Positions 11,640 to 24,723 are shown, counted from the first letter of the stretch. The stretch: DNA of 64,000 nucleotides from Dermanyssus gallinae (GCA_003439945.1 QVRM01006610.1:248001-312000); one strand, 5' to 3'. A program made the numbers and translations. The notes: a model not told the origin generated them from the sequence alone.

Positions 11640-12180
11640 ATAGCTCTACATTGTTGTTGTTATTGCGGTTATTATTGTTGTTGACACGCATATATCGTCA
11701 TTATCTGTAACAGTAACATAGATGCTCCATGTTTGATGTGGTACGTTTAATGCGTTTGTTATTGTTTGTCGAATTGTTGTTGTAGTTGATCTCGCCGTTG
11801 CCGGTATGGTTGTTGTTGCCCGCCGTTGCCAATGTCGTTGCTTTTGAAACTGCTGCTGCTGCTGCTGTTTATGTTGCTGTGGTTTCTGTTAACGATAATA
11901 GTGCCGTGATTGTTGTCCATATCCCGGAAGATCATGACAGAGATGATGGACAGCAATCCAATGCAGACATTATTGATGACGATTGTTATGCTACCGTTGG
12001 TTATTATTCGTATTGTCGGGGACTATATGCCAAGGCCGTGTCGGATAACGAGTGTGCTGTACTGTTGTTGTTTTCCGAATGTTGTTGTTAAATGCCGGTC
12101 TATTTAAAGCTATTTGAACTCGACAACAAAAAGGTCAAAGTTGGACTCCACATATGGAAAATGGCTATTGTCTTCGCTCG
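11640..12180. other. GTT/GCT-rich DNA, no supported gene
   Basis: A plus-strand frame at 11786-12091 (101 codons) leads from triplet repeats into more mixed sequence. It has no recognisable domain or splice site. Confidence 0.35.
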
Positions 12181-12181
12181 C

Positions 12182-12182
<1 letters not shown>

Positions 12183-12264
<82 letters not shown>

Positions 12265-12282
12265 TTATTATAGTTAGAGAAG

Positions 12283-12336
<54 letters not shown>

Positions 12337-12357
12337 TTATTATAGTTAGAGAAGCTT
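12183..12357. repeat. (TA)n with a 72-bp tandem duplication
   Basis: A TA tract is followed by TGCGTTATTATAGTTAGAGA plus AGCTT at 12261-12285, another TA tract, and an identical 25-base unit at 12333-12357. The non-repetitive tag was therefore duplicated together with its microsatellite. Confidence 0.9.
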
Positions 12358-12359
12358 CC

Positions 12360-13080
12360 GCTTCTTTTTCTCGTCAGCTGAACTCCTGATTTTTGGGCCC
12401 TCCGGGTGTATACAAGCAGATGCTGTGTTCAAGCGTATTGATCTCTCGCGGCGTCCGGACAGAGACTGTGGTGGCGTCTCTGCTGTGCCTAAAAAACTAC
12501 GTTACACAAACACCGACTGCCAGTGAATGTATTCTATTATCGGCAACATCGTCCATCAGCCGCGTAGTCGCAGTAACACGCAGATGTTTTGACCAAAGTT
12601 GATACTAGAACGAAACGTATATACATATATATAATATAAATGTATGCTTTGCATGCAGACGCTTTAAGGTGTGGCCAAGGGCTTTTACGTGCTTCATGCG
12701 CCCTCTAAGGCAACACGATAAGCGTTTGAACAAGTTGCTGGTGCTCAGCAAATTTTCTATCAAATTTATTGCCGTAGAGTCACAAATGATCGTCGGGAAT
12801 AAAAGTCTGGATATCGCAGCAAGCCCGGCCCTCTAGAGGCGATTTTTCTAGGGATTTGCGAATTGGGTTAAAGTTGGGGCTAAGACATATATATATATAT
12901 ATAATCTCATTTTAGTCAATACATTGTTTTCCGACACATGTTTGTCTATGTATATCAAACAGTTTAATCAGACTTTCGAATCTCGATTTGCTCCCAAGCA
13001 AAGACTATCATCGACAATAACGAGATGACGGCCGTTAGCTATCTTTGGAAACCCCGCCACCCCCCCCCCCCCCAACAACA
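12360..13080. other. Unassigned DNA
   Basis: Mixed sequence with a short TA tract near 12886 and a 12-C run near 13062. No gene is supported. Confidence 0.4.
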
Positions 13081-13499
13081 AGCATGAACTTCACTAGTAG
13101 TTGTCGTAGTTGTAGTAATAGTACCACCACTGATGACCACCGCGACGAAATCGTGCAGCTCAATTGTTTCGCTAATCGACGTCGTTGTCAAAACGCGACG
13201 GCTCAACCAGCAGTCAGCAAAAGTCAGCGATTCTTCTACACCGGTCAGAACGATCAGTTCGATCGAGCTCGTCGACTGCAAACGACCCTTTGGCGGGCCG
13301 CCATTGTGGCTGCCGCCGCCGCAAAGTCCCTCGAAGTTCGCGAACCTCATAATACCATCGATATTTGACTTTCCGCAATTTTATGCATACGCTATCGCTG
13401 TGCTGTTGTTGCTTCTGTTGTATCTGATGATGCTGCTGCTGCTGCTACTACTAAGACAATAACAACTTGCCTACAATAACAATATTAGCTGTAGAAATA

Positions 13500-13960
13500 A
13501 ATACGACGACGATGACAGCAACAACGACAACAATAGTAGTTTATCGTCAACAACAACATCAACAACAATTTTTTGTCATCAACAACATCAACAACCATTT
13601 TATCATCAACAACATCAACAACAACAATTTTATCATCAACAACATCAACAATTACTTTATCAACAACCAAAATAGCAGTTATATTACGAACAGCAACAAC
13701 ATCAACAACAATTTTATCATCAACAACATCAACAACAATTTTATCATCAACAACATCAACAATTACTTTATCAACAACCAAAATAGCAGTTATTCTACTA
13801 ACAGCAACAACATCAGTTCCATTACCCACAACAACAACAACACCAACAAAAACAACAACTATAACAACAACGACAACAACTATAGCAACAACGACAACAA
13901 CTATAACAACAACGACAACAACTATAACAACAACGACAACAACTATAACAACAACAATGT
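13500..13960. repeat. CAACAACAT-type satellite with 111-bp higher order
   Basis: CAA/CAT triplets form a tandem array. A segment containing TTACTTTATCAACAACCAAA recurs at 13652 and 13763, giving a 111-bp period. The 3' part is CAACGACAACAACTATAA repeats. All plus frames stay open for over 130 codons, reading Asn-, Thr- or Gln-rich, and the minus strand reads Val/Asp. It is low complexity with no sign of a gene. Confidence 0.85.
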
Positions 13961-14341
13961 CACTAGCGCTACGAACAACAAAATATTAACCGCAGCATGA
14001 ACAACAACACCGCCGCCACCACAACCACCACCACCAAACGCAGCAGCTCTGCAGTACCAACCGCTCGATCGGTCTACAGTAAATGCGTTCAGATAACTAC
14101 ATTTTTAGCCTAGTCTAGTCTATAACTATAAACGACGATGCGTTATCACCCTGGCCCTGAATGCGTGAACGATACCACACCATCGTCTTCTCCGCAGCCA
14201 CGAACGTGGCTGTCGCGCCAGCATCTTTGAGCCGCCCAGGACGGCTTAACAAACCACGTCTATGGCACTATTACTTTGTCGACGTTAACCAACACGAAAG
14301 TCTAACAAACGACCGACGTGCACACATCATGCACAATATAT

Positions 14342-14354
14342 ACATATATATATA

Positions 14355-14391
<37 letters not shown>
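14342..14391. repeat. (TA)n microsatellite
   Basis: A TA tract with one TTA interruption. No other feature is present. Confidence 0.95.
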
Positions 14392-14393
<2 letters not shown>

Positions 14394-14519
14394 CGCAGAC
14401 ATTTAGTTCTGTTTCACTACAGTGTAGCTCAGTGGTACGACCTTACGACGTATTACATTTACGAATAGGCTGTGCCAGTTAAACGTATGCGTATTTCTGC
14501 CAGTAATGGTGATAGTTGT

Positions 14520-15406
14520 TGTTGTAGTAGTAGTAGTAGTAGTAGTAGTAAAAGTGTGGGAAACAAATGTATGTTATCACAAACTATTGTGGCAGGCGAC
14601 AATCCATCCATAATCAAGTTATAGTAGTTAAGCTTAATTGATGAAGTAGGCAAACGGTGCACGATATGTTGTATTTTAAGATTTCGATCAGGACAGCTCG
14701 ATCGAAGATTGTCAACTGTGAAGGAAGGAAGGGAGCAAGCGTGGCTAACATCATGTATTCAGTCAAATAAAGTCAACATCGATAACAGTAATACGTACAG
14801 CTACTTACACTAAAATCACATAGTCGCAGCAACGACCACAACAACAACAACAACAACAGCAACAACAACAACAGCAACAACAAATGAGATAACGGCCGTT
14901 GTGCGACAACAACAACAACTACTACTACTACATTAACACGACCAACAACAACATCAACAAGGCTAACAGAAGTAACAGTTCCAATAACTGCAGCAGAAGA
15001 GACGATAATAGCAAAGATACAAGAACTTCCACAACAAAAACCTAAACGGACGACAAGCCCAGTAACGGGAAGCCACAAGCAACAATAACAACAGGGGGAG
15101 GGGGAGGGGTGACTGCATGTAGGTAGCAATAACACAACCTTTGGTGACAACAAAAACAACATTCGGATCCAATCCAATCATTCCAACAAGTAACAATGGC
15201 TTTCTGCACTTGTATTAGTAGAAATAGTAGTTGTAGTAGTCAACAACAGCAGCACCAATGGCTTACGAGTTGCAACGGGGTCTATTATCTATAATTTGTA
15301 ACAATCAAACAAGCAACAAATCAAATTACACCTTGGATGGCAACAACGACAACGACGATGATAACGACGATAACAACAACAACAACAACAGTAGCTGAAG
15401 CCACAA

Positions 15407-15437
<31 letters not shown>

Positions 15438-16224
15438 GACAAAAACATCAACAACCACAACAACAACAGAAACTGCAAGAACAACAAAATCACTGCAACA
15501 ATCAATCGCGTACCAAGGAACCGGCAAAAGCTCTCTGTGTATCTTGGATACGCGTGTGTGACTCTGTGTAGTTTGTGAGTGGAGTCACAATGCAGAACAA
15601 AGAAGAGAGATTCGTTGAGTTGTCGTTTTTTTGTTGTTGCCATTGTCGTAACTGTGTGTTTTTTTTTATTGTTGTCGAGTTGTCCAGTCATTTTTGTTGC
15701 TGTTGTTGTTGTTGTTGCCATTGTGGTTCTCGCTGCTGCTGTTGTTAATATTGTTGTTGTTGTTGTTGATGTCGCAGTTGTTGTTGTTCCTGTTGTTTTT
15801 GGCCTTTGCTGCCACGCGCGGTCGAGCGAGCTGTTGGTCGATCGGTTGACGAAGTTTTGCCATTTGTTGTTCAGCCGGAATTGGCTTGTTGGGTTGTTGT
15901 GCTGTTTTTGCTGCTGCTGCTGCTGTTGTTGTTGTTGTTTTCGACGATGATTATAGCTGACTCGATTGCTCACTTGCTTATCCCGAACTCTTCTTCTCCT
16001 TCTTCACTGAAGAATGGTTGTTTATTGTTGTTGTTGCTGCTGCCTAAACAACGGCTGCTGCTGCTGCTACTGGTACAACAATTGTGACATCCGTCGTTTC
16101 TCGATGCTGTTTCAAATTTATGTCGCTATTTATATTTTCTTTCCTTTGCTTCCCTCAGCCTTTCTCAACCGATGTGTCGTGGTCAATGTTGTTGTTGTCG
16201 TTGTTGTTGTTGATGATGTTGTCG

Positions 16225-16256
<32 letters not shown>

Positions 16257-16350
16257 GATGATGTTGTCGTTGTTGTTGTTGATGATGTTGTCGTTGTCGT
16301 TGTTGTTGATGATGTTTTTGTTGTTGTTGTTGTTGTTGTTGTTCTCGTTG
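14520..16350. repeat. Dense CAA/GTT triplet region
   Basis: Many CAA, CAG, GTT, GTC and GAT triplet blocks occur, notably 14840-14965, 15335-15480, 15690-15800, 15900-15945, 16020-16080 and 16185-16345. Open frames in this stretch encode Leu, Val, Thr, Asn or Gln strings on both strands and are treated as artefacts. No domain or phase-consistent exon was found between the blocks. Confidence 0.8.
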
Positions 16351-16722
16351 TGGTCCTCTATTTTGATAGGTCGCAGTTATTGTCTATGTCGTTTGACTGC
16401 TATTGCTGGTTCTGTTGCTTTTGTTAAAATGGCCGTCGTGTTTGACTTATCATCGTGATTCTCCGGTTGTCCGTGATTGTCCGGTTGCAGCTGCTATTTT
16501 TGTTGTTGCTGTTCTGGCTACTCTCGCCGTTAGTTTAGTTTACTAGTTAGGTTAGTTTCAGTCGGTTTTCCGTTGCATATGCTTTCCTTCATGCTTGAAT
16601 ACTGATCATCAATCCATGACGAACGGAGATGTACGGACGATTGCATCAGTACCTCCCCAAAACGCTAACATAATAATGGCTTCTTCCCTATGGTCGAATT
16701 CTTCTATTTAATTCTATTTACT

Positions 16723-16941
16723 TATTCTCTCAGTCGAGCCGAGAAAGTGCTACTGATACGCAAATCTCAGTATTTTTTACAAATCCAATATGATGAGCTG
16801 CCGAAGCCGTCAATTGCAAGCCATGCTTATGTGTTCGTCAAGATGTTACATCGTAATATCAACAAGAAATGGTTCGTAGCTTGTCTACTTAGTGAACAGA
16901 CCTCAGTTATGTACGAATCGGCATACGGCGCATTTTATTGA
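16723..16941 (+). CDS. Possible terminal exon, hypothetical protein
   Basis: A strong acceptor-like stretch (TTATTCTCTCAG) ends at 16732, about ten bases inside the listed span. A 69-codon open frame follows, ending in TGA at 16939-16941. The translation is varied and balanced (Lys, Gln, Tyr, Val and His), unlike the surrounding repeats. No upstream partner exon was located and no domain was recognised. It could equally be a chance open frame. Confidence 0.2.
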   Translation, partial: YSLSRAEKVLLIRKSQYFLQIQYDELPKPSIASHAYVFVKMLHRNINKKWFVACLLSEQTSVMYESAYGAFY

Positions 16942-17859
16942 TTTTCACAAAAATCCCATTTATCGCAAAGGCTTTTGCAACATATTTTGTGTAAATTAGT
17001 TTCGCGCGCTCATGGACGATTGCAGAATAGAACTGAGGCATTAGAAGCTCAGAATAGTCACCGTCAGCATCAGCAGTCCTGTTGCAGAAACTATAAAACG
17101 AAATTGATCACATAAGTACGATCGTAACAGAGCTCTGTGGCGTTAATGAGAACATCTATTATCTTTAAAAGGTATACGTTAAACCAAACAAATGCAGTTA
17201 AGACACTCAAGTAGCTGCAGAACGAATACCGCCGACGAGTGCAGGCAGCCGCCCCATACAGGAAGACCTCGAGGCAGAGCTTTTAAGGCCCTCGATGAGA
17301 CCCTCCGAGATTGTTAGAGACTGGCTTTCAGATACGAAACAAAAAAGCTCGTGGAGATGCCAGATCTCCAGAATTGGTTTCTACAATACGCAAAATTTAC
17401 AGCACACGGCATAGCCCTACATCCAGAAAATATATATAAAATAGAAATAGCTTTCAGCATGGATAGCACCAAGAGTCTGTACGAGACGCCAGGAAGGTTC
17501 ACTGCATAATTGAATATAAATACATAGTAATAAAAAAAGGTTTCACGTATCTGAATACCTTGAAAGAGTTTGATTTTTCTCATCAGAACTCAAAATATTT
17601 TTATTCAGCTATAAATACATTTCCTCATTGCCCAATATGTAACCACAGAGATACGCAAGCTTGCGGCTAAAAGAGTTATAAATTACTCTGCAGATAGGCA
17701 TCATATTGAACCAATTTTCGCGAGGGCCGCGAACATTTGCTGCCCACCTGATAAGGAACAACCTTAGTAGGACAACAAGAAGTGAAATGAAGTTGATATA
17801 TCAAATGTTGCTATTAAATGTTATACTTGAGCCGATGTGACTACATTACCGTAACGCCA

Positions 17860-17860
<1 letters not shown>
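16942..17860. other. Unassigned AT-rich DNA
   Basis: A minus-strand open frame at 17314-17583 has no recognised motif. Nothing is supported. Confidence 0.4.
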
Positions 17861-17861
<1 letters not shown>

Positions 17862-17893
<32 letters not shown>

Positions 17894-17922
17894 GTATATA
17901 TATATTTATAAATATATATACT

Positions 17923-17993
<71 letters not shown>

Positions 17994-18048
17994 TTATGTA
18001 TATATATATATACTTATAAATATATATACTTATGTATATATATATATA
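17862..18048. repeat. (TA)n with TATACTTA-type interruptions
   Basis: A compound microsatellite with several TTATAAATATA and CTTATG interruptions. Confidence 0.95.
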
Positions 18049-18396
18049 ATTATGCTACCGTTGCAGCCTAGCGCTCGTTAAAATTTCTAAAAACTTAAAA
18101 GTCAAAGGCTCTATGTTATTTGGGCTCACTAGAGGCAACAGAAGCAGCAGCAGCATCAGCAACAGCACAATAAAATGACGATTGTTAATAGTGTCTGTAA
18201 CAATACAAGTACTGCATCTACAGATCCGCGGAAGCATGTTAATACTTGACAGGGGGGGCGGGGGGGGGGGGGCAGTCGCTTTACATACGGCGCTCAAATG
18301 TGGCTAATTGATACGTGGGGGCGACACGACTGCCAATGAAAAAAAAGCACTCGTTAAGTGTGTCAGCAGCGTCTAGAAGAGAATTAAGCTGCATAT

Positions 18397-18401
18397 ATAT
18401 G

Positions 18402-18436
<35 letters not shown>
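18397..18436. repeat. (TA)n microsatellite
   Basis: A TA tract followed by a short GT-rich stretch. Confidence 0.9.
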
Positions 18437-18439
<3 letters not shown>

Positions 18440-18779
18440 CGTGTGTGTATGTGTGTGACCGATAACGCCAGATACAAACGCGCTACAGTGCGAGATACAC
18501 ACACACACTAGAAGTACAATCAGTCAATGCTTCGAAAAAATCCATCTCTTCAGCGTCGCAGGCAAATAGGTGATACAAACGTATGCACATATGCGCAAAT
18601 CAACAGGCCCACTTTCTACGTACGAGACAAGCGGACGATGCAGACGATACCGCGATATCGCCCCCACTCACGTACGCGCGACGTGTGGGAAATACGTTCA
18701 CAGGAAGTGTGGCTATTACCCCCGCTTGGCTGGCTCGATCACGCAAAGCACTTCTTTTGCTTTACATCGACGAGTGAAA

Positions 18780-19116
18780 ACAACAACAGCAATAATAGCA
18801 ACAACAGCAGCAGCAGCAGCAACAATGACAACAACAACAAACGCAACAACAGCAACAAGAACGACAACAACAACAACAACGTCAGCAACCACAACAATAT
18901 GTGCGGCGACAGCAGCAGCAACAACAACAGCAACAACGTCAACAACAGAAATGTTGGCGTCGCTTTTTGCAATTGGTGGCCCACACATGTCGCCGAACAA
19001 CCGCCGTTAACCCATTCCCGTATAGTCCACATAGCCGCCTATATGCTACGCTGCTCTTTTACGACCACAGTGATGACGGTGACAACAAGAGCAATGACAA
19101 CAACAACAGCAACAAC

Positions 19117-19150
<34 letters not shown>

Positions 19151-19165
19151 ACAATAATCACAACA
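18780..19165. repeat. (CAA)n/(CAG)n region
   Basis: AAC and CAG triplet blocks lie at 18780-18957 and 19080-19165. Open frames on both strands here are Asn-, Thr-, Gln- or Val-rich repeat translations. Confidence 0.85.
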
Positions 19166-19299
19166 CTGGAACAGGAGAGGGAGCAAGGTCGTTTGTAATG
19201 CCTGTTCTTCATGTTTGTCTCGTCAAACGTTGTTACCATCTTCGCGGCGGCCGTGGTCGTTAACGCAGCGTACCGCCTTTCGCCGGTGAGATATGCGGA

Positions 19300-21850
19300 G
19301 ACGGATAGAGGGAATAGGTGAGAATGTGGAAGAATGAGAGAGGAAAAAGCGAGGTAGGGGAGAAAATGTGAGGCTGCATCGTCTCGTTCTGGTGTGCCGG
19401 CAGCTGTGCTCCGTACCTGCAGTGTCCGCAGATAATCTTCATTCGCTTTACGAACGACCACATACGGGGCGATTTGAGACAACAAATTCCAAGGTAAAAT
19501 CCTGCGTCACAGGTTGGTCCAGAAAAGCGCACGTCGGGACACTTCTTTGCGCAGAGGCGGTGACGTACCCAATGAGGTTTTACCGAGGGGCGTCTGTTGC
19601 TAGTTACAAACTTTTACCAATAACCCGCCGAGACGACGTGAAATACCGTCGGCTATGGCATGGTGGACTATGGGATGTTGACCCCTTTCCACTAAACACG
19701 GAGCAAAATCTTGCGCGGATGGGTTAGTCGCGTTGGCATCTTTTGGGGAGATTGGTCTAGGGCGCCTCAGAACCTTTCACATTTCACACTGTCACAAAAG
19801 ACCCATTTTTCGTCACAGGTAACTGCTCGATTTGAGTACGGATCCTCGTTGTGTCTGGGAATCTTAAAAAAACAATGTTGCGAATGCTTAAATTATAAAG
19901 TACCAATTGGTTGGACTTTGGCGCAAAACCATGGGCCCAAGGCAAGTAACGATGGCTGTATGACACATCCCGAGGTTCAGTTCATGACTAATTTGCGCGT
20001 AGTCGCTCAGGATTCGGTTTTGCGCAAGCGTTCTTTTTCGAGCGTAATAAGCCTTCCAGAATGGACTTCATTTAGAAGGCTTAAGTCACTAAAACGCAAA
20101 TTAATTGTAGCACCAAATCCTTGAAATGCCGTCCTCATCGGATACGATTTAAATATTTCGGATAATTTCCGCTGCAAAATGTGTATGCCAAAAACAACAA
20201 ATGAGCTTACTTTAGAAAGCCCTTGAAGATTCTACGGTCTTTTGCGCCCATATAGATTTCTGTTTTGTAACCATAGCGATCAGTTTTAATGTACCTGAAC
20301 ACTGTTTCTGTAGATATGGTGTCTGGAAAATTAGCTTGCTTCCCCGTCCCAGAAATGAGGGATAGTCACAGATAATTTATAGCGTCACAGGCATTCACAG
20401 ATCAACATTCACTTCGCCCTGACTAAGCCTTTCGAATGCCAAAGATGCATTTTGTAAGACACAAAACTCTACCCATATCGAAGGCTACCGTCACTGATGC
20501 CACTGCGTCCGCACCATAGATAGGAGCTGGCGCATCCCACGCTTCAAATATACAGAACTTATGAAACTCCCCTTTGAATGAATAGATGAAACACTAACTG
20601 GTGCAGGGCCTAGACCTGTGAAAAACGTATATTTCATTAATCGATACACTGCTTAAATTAATAGACTGATCAAGACTTAGAACTCATAAATGATCGACAG
20701 TTTTTGACTGGTGCAAGACGCGCCAAATTTTTGGGACAATTCGCCGGCAGACATTCACTGTAGTCTGATGAAAATTGTAGAGCCTAATGCCCTCTCGGGA
20801 ATCTACATGGTCACTGAGTTGCTTCGCGCAAAGGAGAGAATCAATAACGACGCATAGAGTCGAGCAAGTTTGTGTATAAAAGTGTATCCGTGTTTAAGAT
20901 TAAAATTAGATTAAGTGAGAAGTACTCTGATAACTCTCGAGGCGCTCATCTATTATTATGGTTTATTAACACCCAGGTTGGGTAAATTTTAAATAAGTAC
21001 ATCGATCTGAATCAGTGGTTTTCCTGCGTCACCGGATCTTCCATCATCTTGCGAGTTCAGCTATTGATTGCACATGCTGCGGCGTGGTATCTATCACAAT
21101 GGCCTAAGCATGCGCACTTACAACACTCCTGAGGATTGTGGAATTCTTGTGTACTGCATAATACGTGATGAAACCCGTGGGCTGCAAATGCCGTAGTGAG
21201 ACGCTCATCTATCGTTTCCGTGAACCACACAAAACAGAAAGAGCAAAACCAAAATAGAGATACGTCTTTTAGCCATTTTAATTTCCATTCCTAAGTTAAC
21301 GTTGTTTTTCTCTTATTCATAAAACATAATAGTCGGTAAACTATTATACTGAAAATAACTACGCAATTCTCAACGACCTCCCCCCCCCCAAAAAAAACAT
21401 AATGAGGGTATGCTCAGCACTACTAGTGAAAACACACTTTGTCTGCATGATGCAAGAATGAAGTCGAAGTACCAGTGAAAAATTACCCTAATGGTGTCCG
21501 ATGTTGGATCAATGTCAGGTCAAGGGTTCAAAAATTTACTTTTAAAAGTGCTCTACATTTCGCCCGAATGATCAATTGGGCACATATATATGCATCTTGG
21601 ACGTGCAAAGATACGACCTCAAAAGAATTCGCGTGAAATTATTTATCTGTTTTGCCGTACGGAAGGCAAAGATGGATAAACAGAAAAAAAGGAACGAGAG
21701 AGAGAGAGAAAGGGGGAAAAAGGGAAATGAGCTGAAGCATGCAAGCAGCAGCAGCTCAATGCTCTCTTCGGGCTATCACTGTTGTGGTTACCGATGGTGG
21801 CCTGATGGTGTGAGCCGATGATGCTGGGATGGCATGGGGTAAATTAGCAA
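19300..21850. other. Unassigned intergenic DNA
   Basis: No gene is supported. Plus frames at 19368-19727 and 19711-20124 are varied but lack domains and clear splice sites. A short minus-strand open run near 20470-20535 followed by GTAGAG could be an isolated exon, but it has no partner. Confidence 0.35.
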
Positions 21851-21957
21851 GCATTGCTCGGTCCTTACACTGACATCGGGCGCCTTCCTTATAGCGGGCC
21901 TTGTCTTAGGCCGAGTGAGGCTCATGTACACCGAGACGATGTCGTCTTTCGGAGTCG

Positions 21958-21969
21958 TCGTCGTTGTTG

Positions 21970-22001
<32 letters not shown>

Positions 22002-23100
22002 GGTTCCCCTATTGTTTTTGTTGTTGTTGTTATTGTTGTTGCTTTTGTTGCTGTTGTTTCAATTTGCATTGTTGCTGTCGTTGTCGTCGTAGTAGTCTGC
22101 TCGTTTTGCCGGCAATGCCTACCAATAACGATCGGCAGCAAACCACAGCAACCAATGAGCAGCACGGTACTACACTATGGGGTGGTTTTATTGCGGCAGG
22201 GCAGGGCGGGGGGGGGGGAGGGGCTCATCATCGAGACGGTTTGGGAAGAGATAGATAGCATTAATCTTGCTTGGTTGCTTGCCTGTGTTTTCGTCGCGGC
22301 GTGCTGGCGAGCGATAAAACACAGACACGATAGGCGTCATGATAGCATAAAGACGCTCGCGGACGCGCGACGCCCAGCCAGCCAGCCGGGAGGCCGATTG
22401 CACACAACGACGAACGAAGACGGAGGCCACGACCCCCTTTGACGACGACGACGACGACAACAACAAAGGTCGTCGTCGGTGGTTCGGCCGCGGGCTCCCC
22501 GCCACTGCTACCGCCGCCGCCGCCCAACCAAGTGACATCGCTGCGATGGCTTACGGACACAACCAACAACCCCACACCCCCGGTTGCTGGGGGTTGCTGG
22601 GGGTTGCTGGCTGCTTGGCTGCCTGGTTGGCTGCAAGCCACCACAATTACTACTACAATCACCATCAACATAACCACCACTGCCACCACCATTGCCACCA
22701 CCACCGCCCTGACAAACAGGAGGGGAAGGAAAAGGAGGAGGCAAGTATACACGCAAATCTATGGCGTACATACGTATATGATACACACACGTATACCTAG
22801 ATCCAAACGCCAACACAAACGAACAAACAAACAAACACAGTAATCAAACGCGTACCATAGCACGCGCTCCTAGAAGATGGCCAGACATCGCAAGCGTTGT
22901 TGTTGGCGTTGTTGTTGCTGATGTTGGCGTTGTTGTTGTTGTTGTTATTGTTGCTGTTGTTATTGTTGCTGTTGTTGTTGCTGGCGTTGTTGTTGTTGCT
23001 GTTGTTGGCGTTGCCATCGCTGTCACTATTGTTTTTGTTGTCGTTATGATTAGTGTTGTTGCTATTGTTGCTGTTAGTGTTGTTGGTGTTGTTGTTGTCA
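21958..23100. repeat. GTT, GGT, CGA and CCA triplet region
   Basis: GTT blocks lie at 21960-22090 and 22896-23100. GACGACGAC lies near 22441, CCACCA near 22640-22705 and a G run near 22208. Poly-Asn, Thr, Val and Cys frames result. No gene is supported between them. Confidence 0.75.
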
Positions 23101-23482
23101 CTTTTGGCGACCCCGCAGTGAAGAGAAGGAAGAAATCGAAACTGCTGCTCATATATGTATGTCAACCAGGTATCAACTGTACTCACAACAGGCCCACAGG
23201 GTGACAGGCAAGCAGGCGTGCGTACGTACAGATGTACAGGCACACACTCACATATAGACGAAGCTGCTTTGCATTCGAATGGATGGATGGGGTCGTTCCA
23301 ATTGTCGCGGGACTGCGACAGCGTCATCATCAGCTGCGGATCAAACGGCAGCAGCGACAGCAACAACAACAACACGACAATAACAGCTCCTAATATATTA
23401 ACATGGGCACACATAATGACGAAAACAACAACAACAGCAACAACAGCAGCTAACTGCGCAAACAGTGACAGCGGCATCACAA

Positions 23483-23489
<7 letters not shown>

Positions 23490-23557
<68 letters not shown>

Positions 23558-23587
23558 TATATATATGTATATATATATATATATATA
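23490..23587. repeat. (TA)n microsatellite
   Basis: A long TA tract with GTTTATATATATG interruptions. Confidence 0.95.
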
Positions 23588-23589
23588 AA

Positions 23590-24288
23590 CGACGCGTCTC
23601 AAGAAAAAGGTAATGTTCCTTCTCGTCCTATGCGACATTTGTGTGTGGCCTGTCGAATATCGCGACAACGCTTTCGAATATCGCGACAAGAACAAAATCG
23701 CTTCGTGGTGCCTCCGTGCTGCTGCTGTCGCTGTTGTTGTTGTTGTTGTTACTGATCCATTTATTGATTTCAATCAATGATACTGAGAGAGATTTTCATC
23801 GCCGCATAGTTTTGCTTTTGCTGGGCATCGTACATATGTATGCAAGCAAGCAGCTAAATAGGCAGACATTTCTTCGGTCATAGAGTGGCCGATACGGAAA
23901 CGGATTTGAAGCGGAGGATCGATCGAACTCGTATGATGATGATGATGACGACGACAACAACAGGGAACAACAACAACAACAGCAACAACAGCAGCAGCAC
24001 CAACAACAGCAGCAGCCTTAACAGTGACAACGAAAGTAATCTGGCTGTTTTACGGAAGTTCTCAGTTCTCGATCGTCAGTCAATGTGGTGCCAATTTAAC
24101 GGTGTCGTACCATACGTCGACCGAGCTTGAACAGCTCTGCATGCATGTATCAAGAACGAAATACATGCGTCTCTGCCGCATGATCACATCTGATCGATTC
24201 TGATTAATTACGTTGGTATTTGGCGTCTTTTGTGGCTAAAAAAAGTATGCTTGTTGTAGGTGGGAAATCTTCAATAACTCTTTTCGCC
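23590..24288. other. Unassigned DNA with short CAA/GTT runs
   Basis: Contains GTT runs near 23730 and CAA/CAG runs near 23955-24020. No supported gene. Confidence 0.4.
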
Positions 24289-24314
24289 TATATATATATA
24301 TATATATATATAGG

Positions 24315-24700
24315 GCAATTGCCTCGTATGGGATGCCACAATATCATGTACAGTGGCTCCGTCACTGATGCACAGCGCTACCCGGTCAGGGTGGATTGCT
24401 GAATATGCTGAGATCGCAAAAAAACGCAAATGCTCTGACCTGGAGAAAAGATACCACTTCGTACCCGTCGCCATGGAAACAATGAGCCAATCAGCAAAAA
24501 CCACAAGTATCTTCCTCAAAGACTAGGTATCAAAATGAGTGCTAACACGGATGATCAGCGCGAGGGTGAGTTTCTGCGTCAGCAACTTTCGCTCGCAGTG
24601 TGTAGAGGAAACGCCGCCGCTGTCATCGGGCTCTATGGATGGAGGAGTGGGGGTAAGCCTAGGCGGTACACGTTTAGATCCCACAATTGTAGAGAAAACA
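24315..24700 (+). mobile_element. Non-LTR retrotransposon 3'-end fragment
   Basis: Translation gives a WDATISCT segment, then a KRYHFVPVAMET segment, then after a one-base frameshift near 24523 FLRQQLSLAVCRGNAA. These match in order the C-terminal part of the element at 58563-61237 (WDATVSCT, YHFVPITLETLG and FLRQMMSLAVCRGN). It is 5'-truncated exactly at a (TA)n tract (24289-24312). It ends near the CACAATTGT sequence that also marks the 3' end of the other copies. It is a dead fragment. Confidence 0.85.
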
Positions 24701-24723
24701 CCAAAAAATTGAATACGATATAG

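Noticed and set aside
13467..14000. Asn/Thr-rich 177-codon ORF resembling a prion-like domain
   Set aside because: All frames of the CAA satellite are open and no unique sequence or splice signal exists.
14423..14470. tRNA gene (TAGCTCAGTGGTA A-box)
   Set aside because: No B-box or acceptor-stem pairing within the expected distance.
20467..20540. Short minus-strand exon (WDAPAPIYGADAVASVTVAFD-like reading)
   Set aside because: An attractive open run followed by a GTAGAG donor, but no partner exon or recognisable family, and it is too short to claim.
22797..23486. 229-codon minus-strand ORF
   Set aside because: The C-terminal half is Asn-repeat from GTT triplets, and the rest shows no domain or exon edges.
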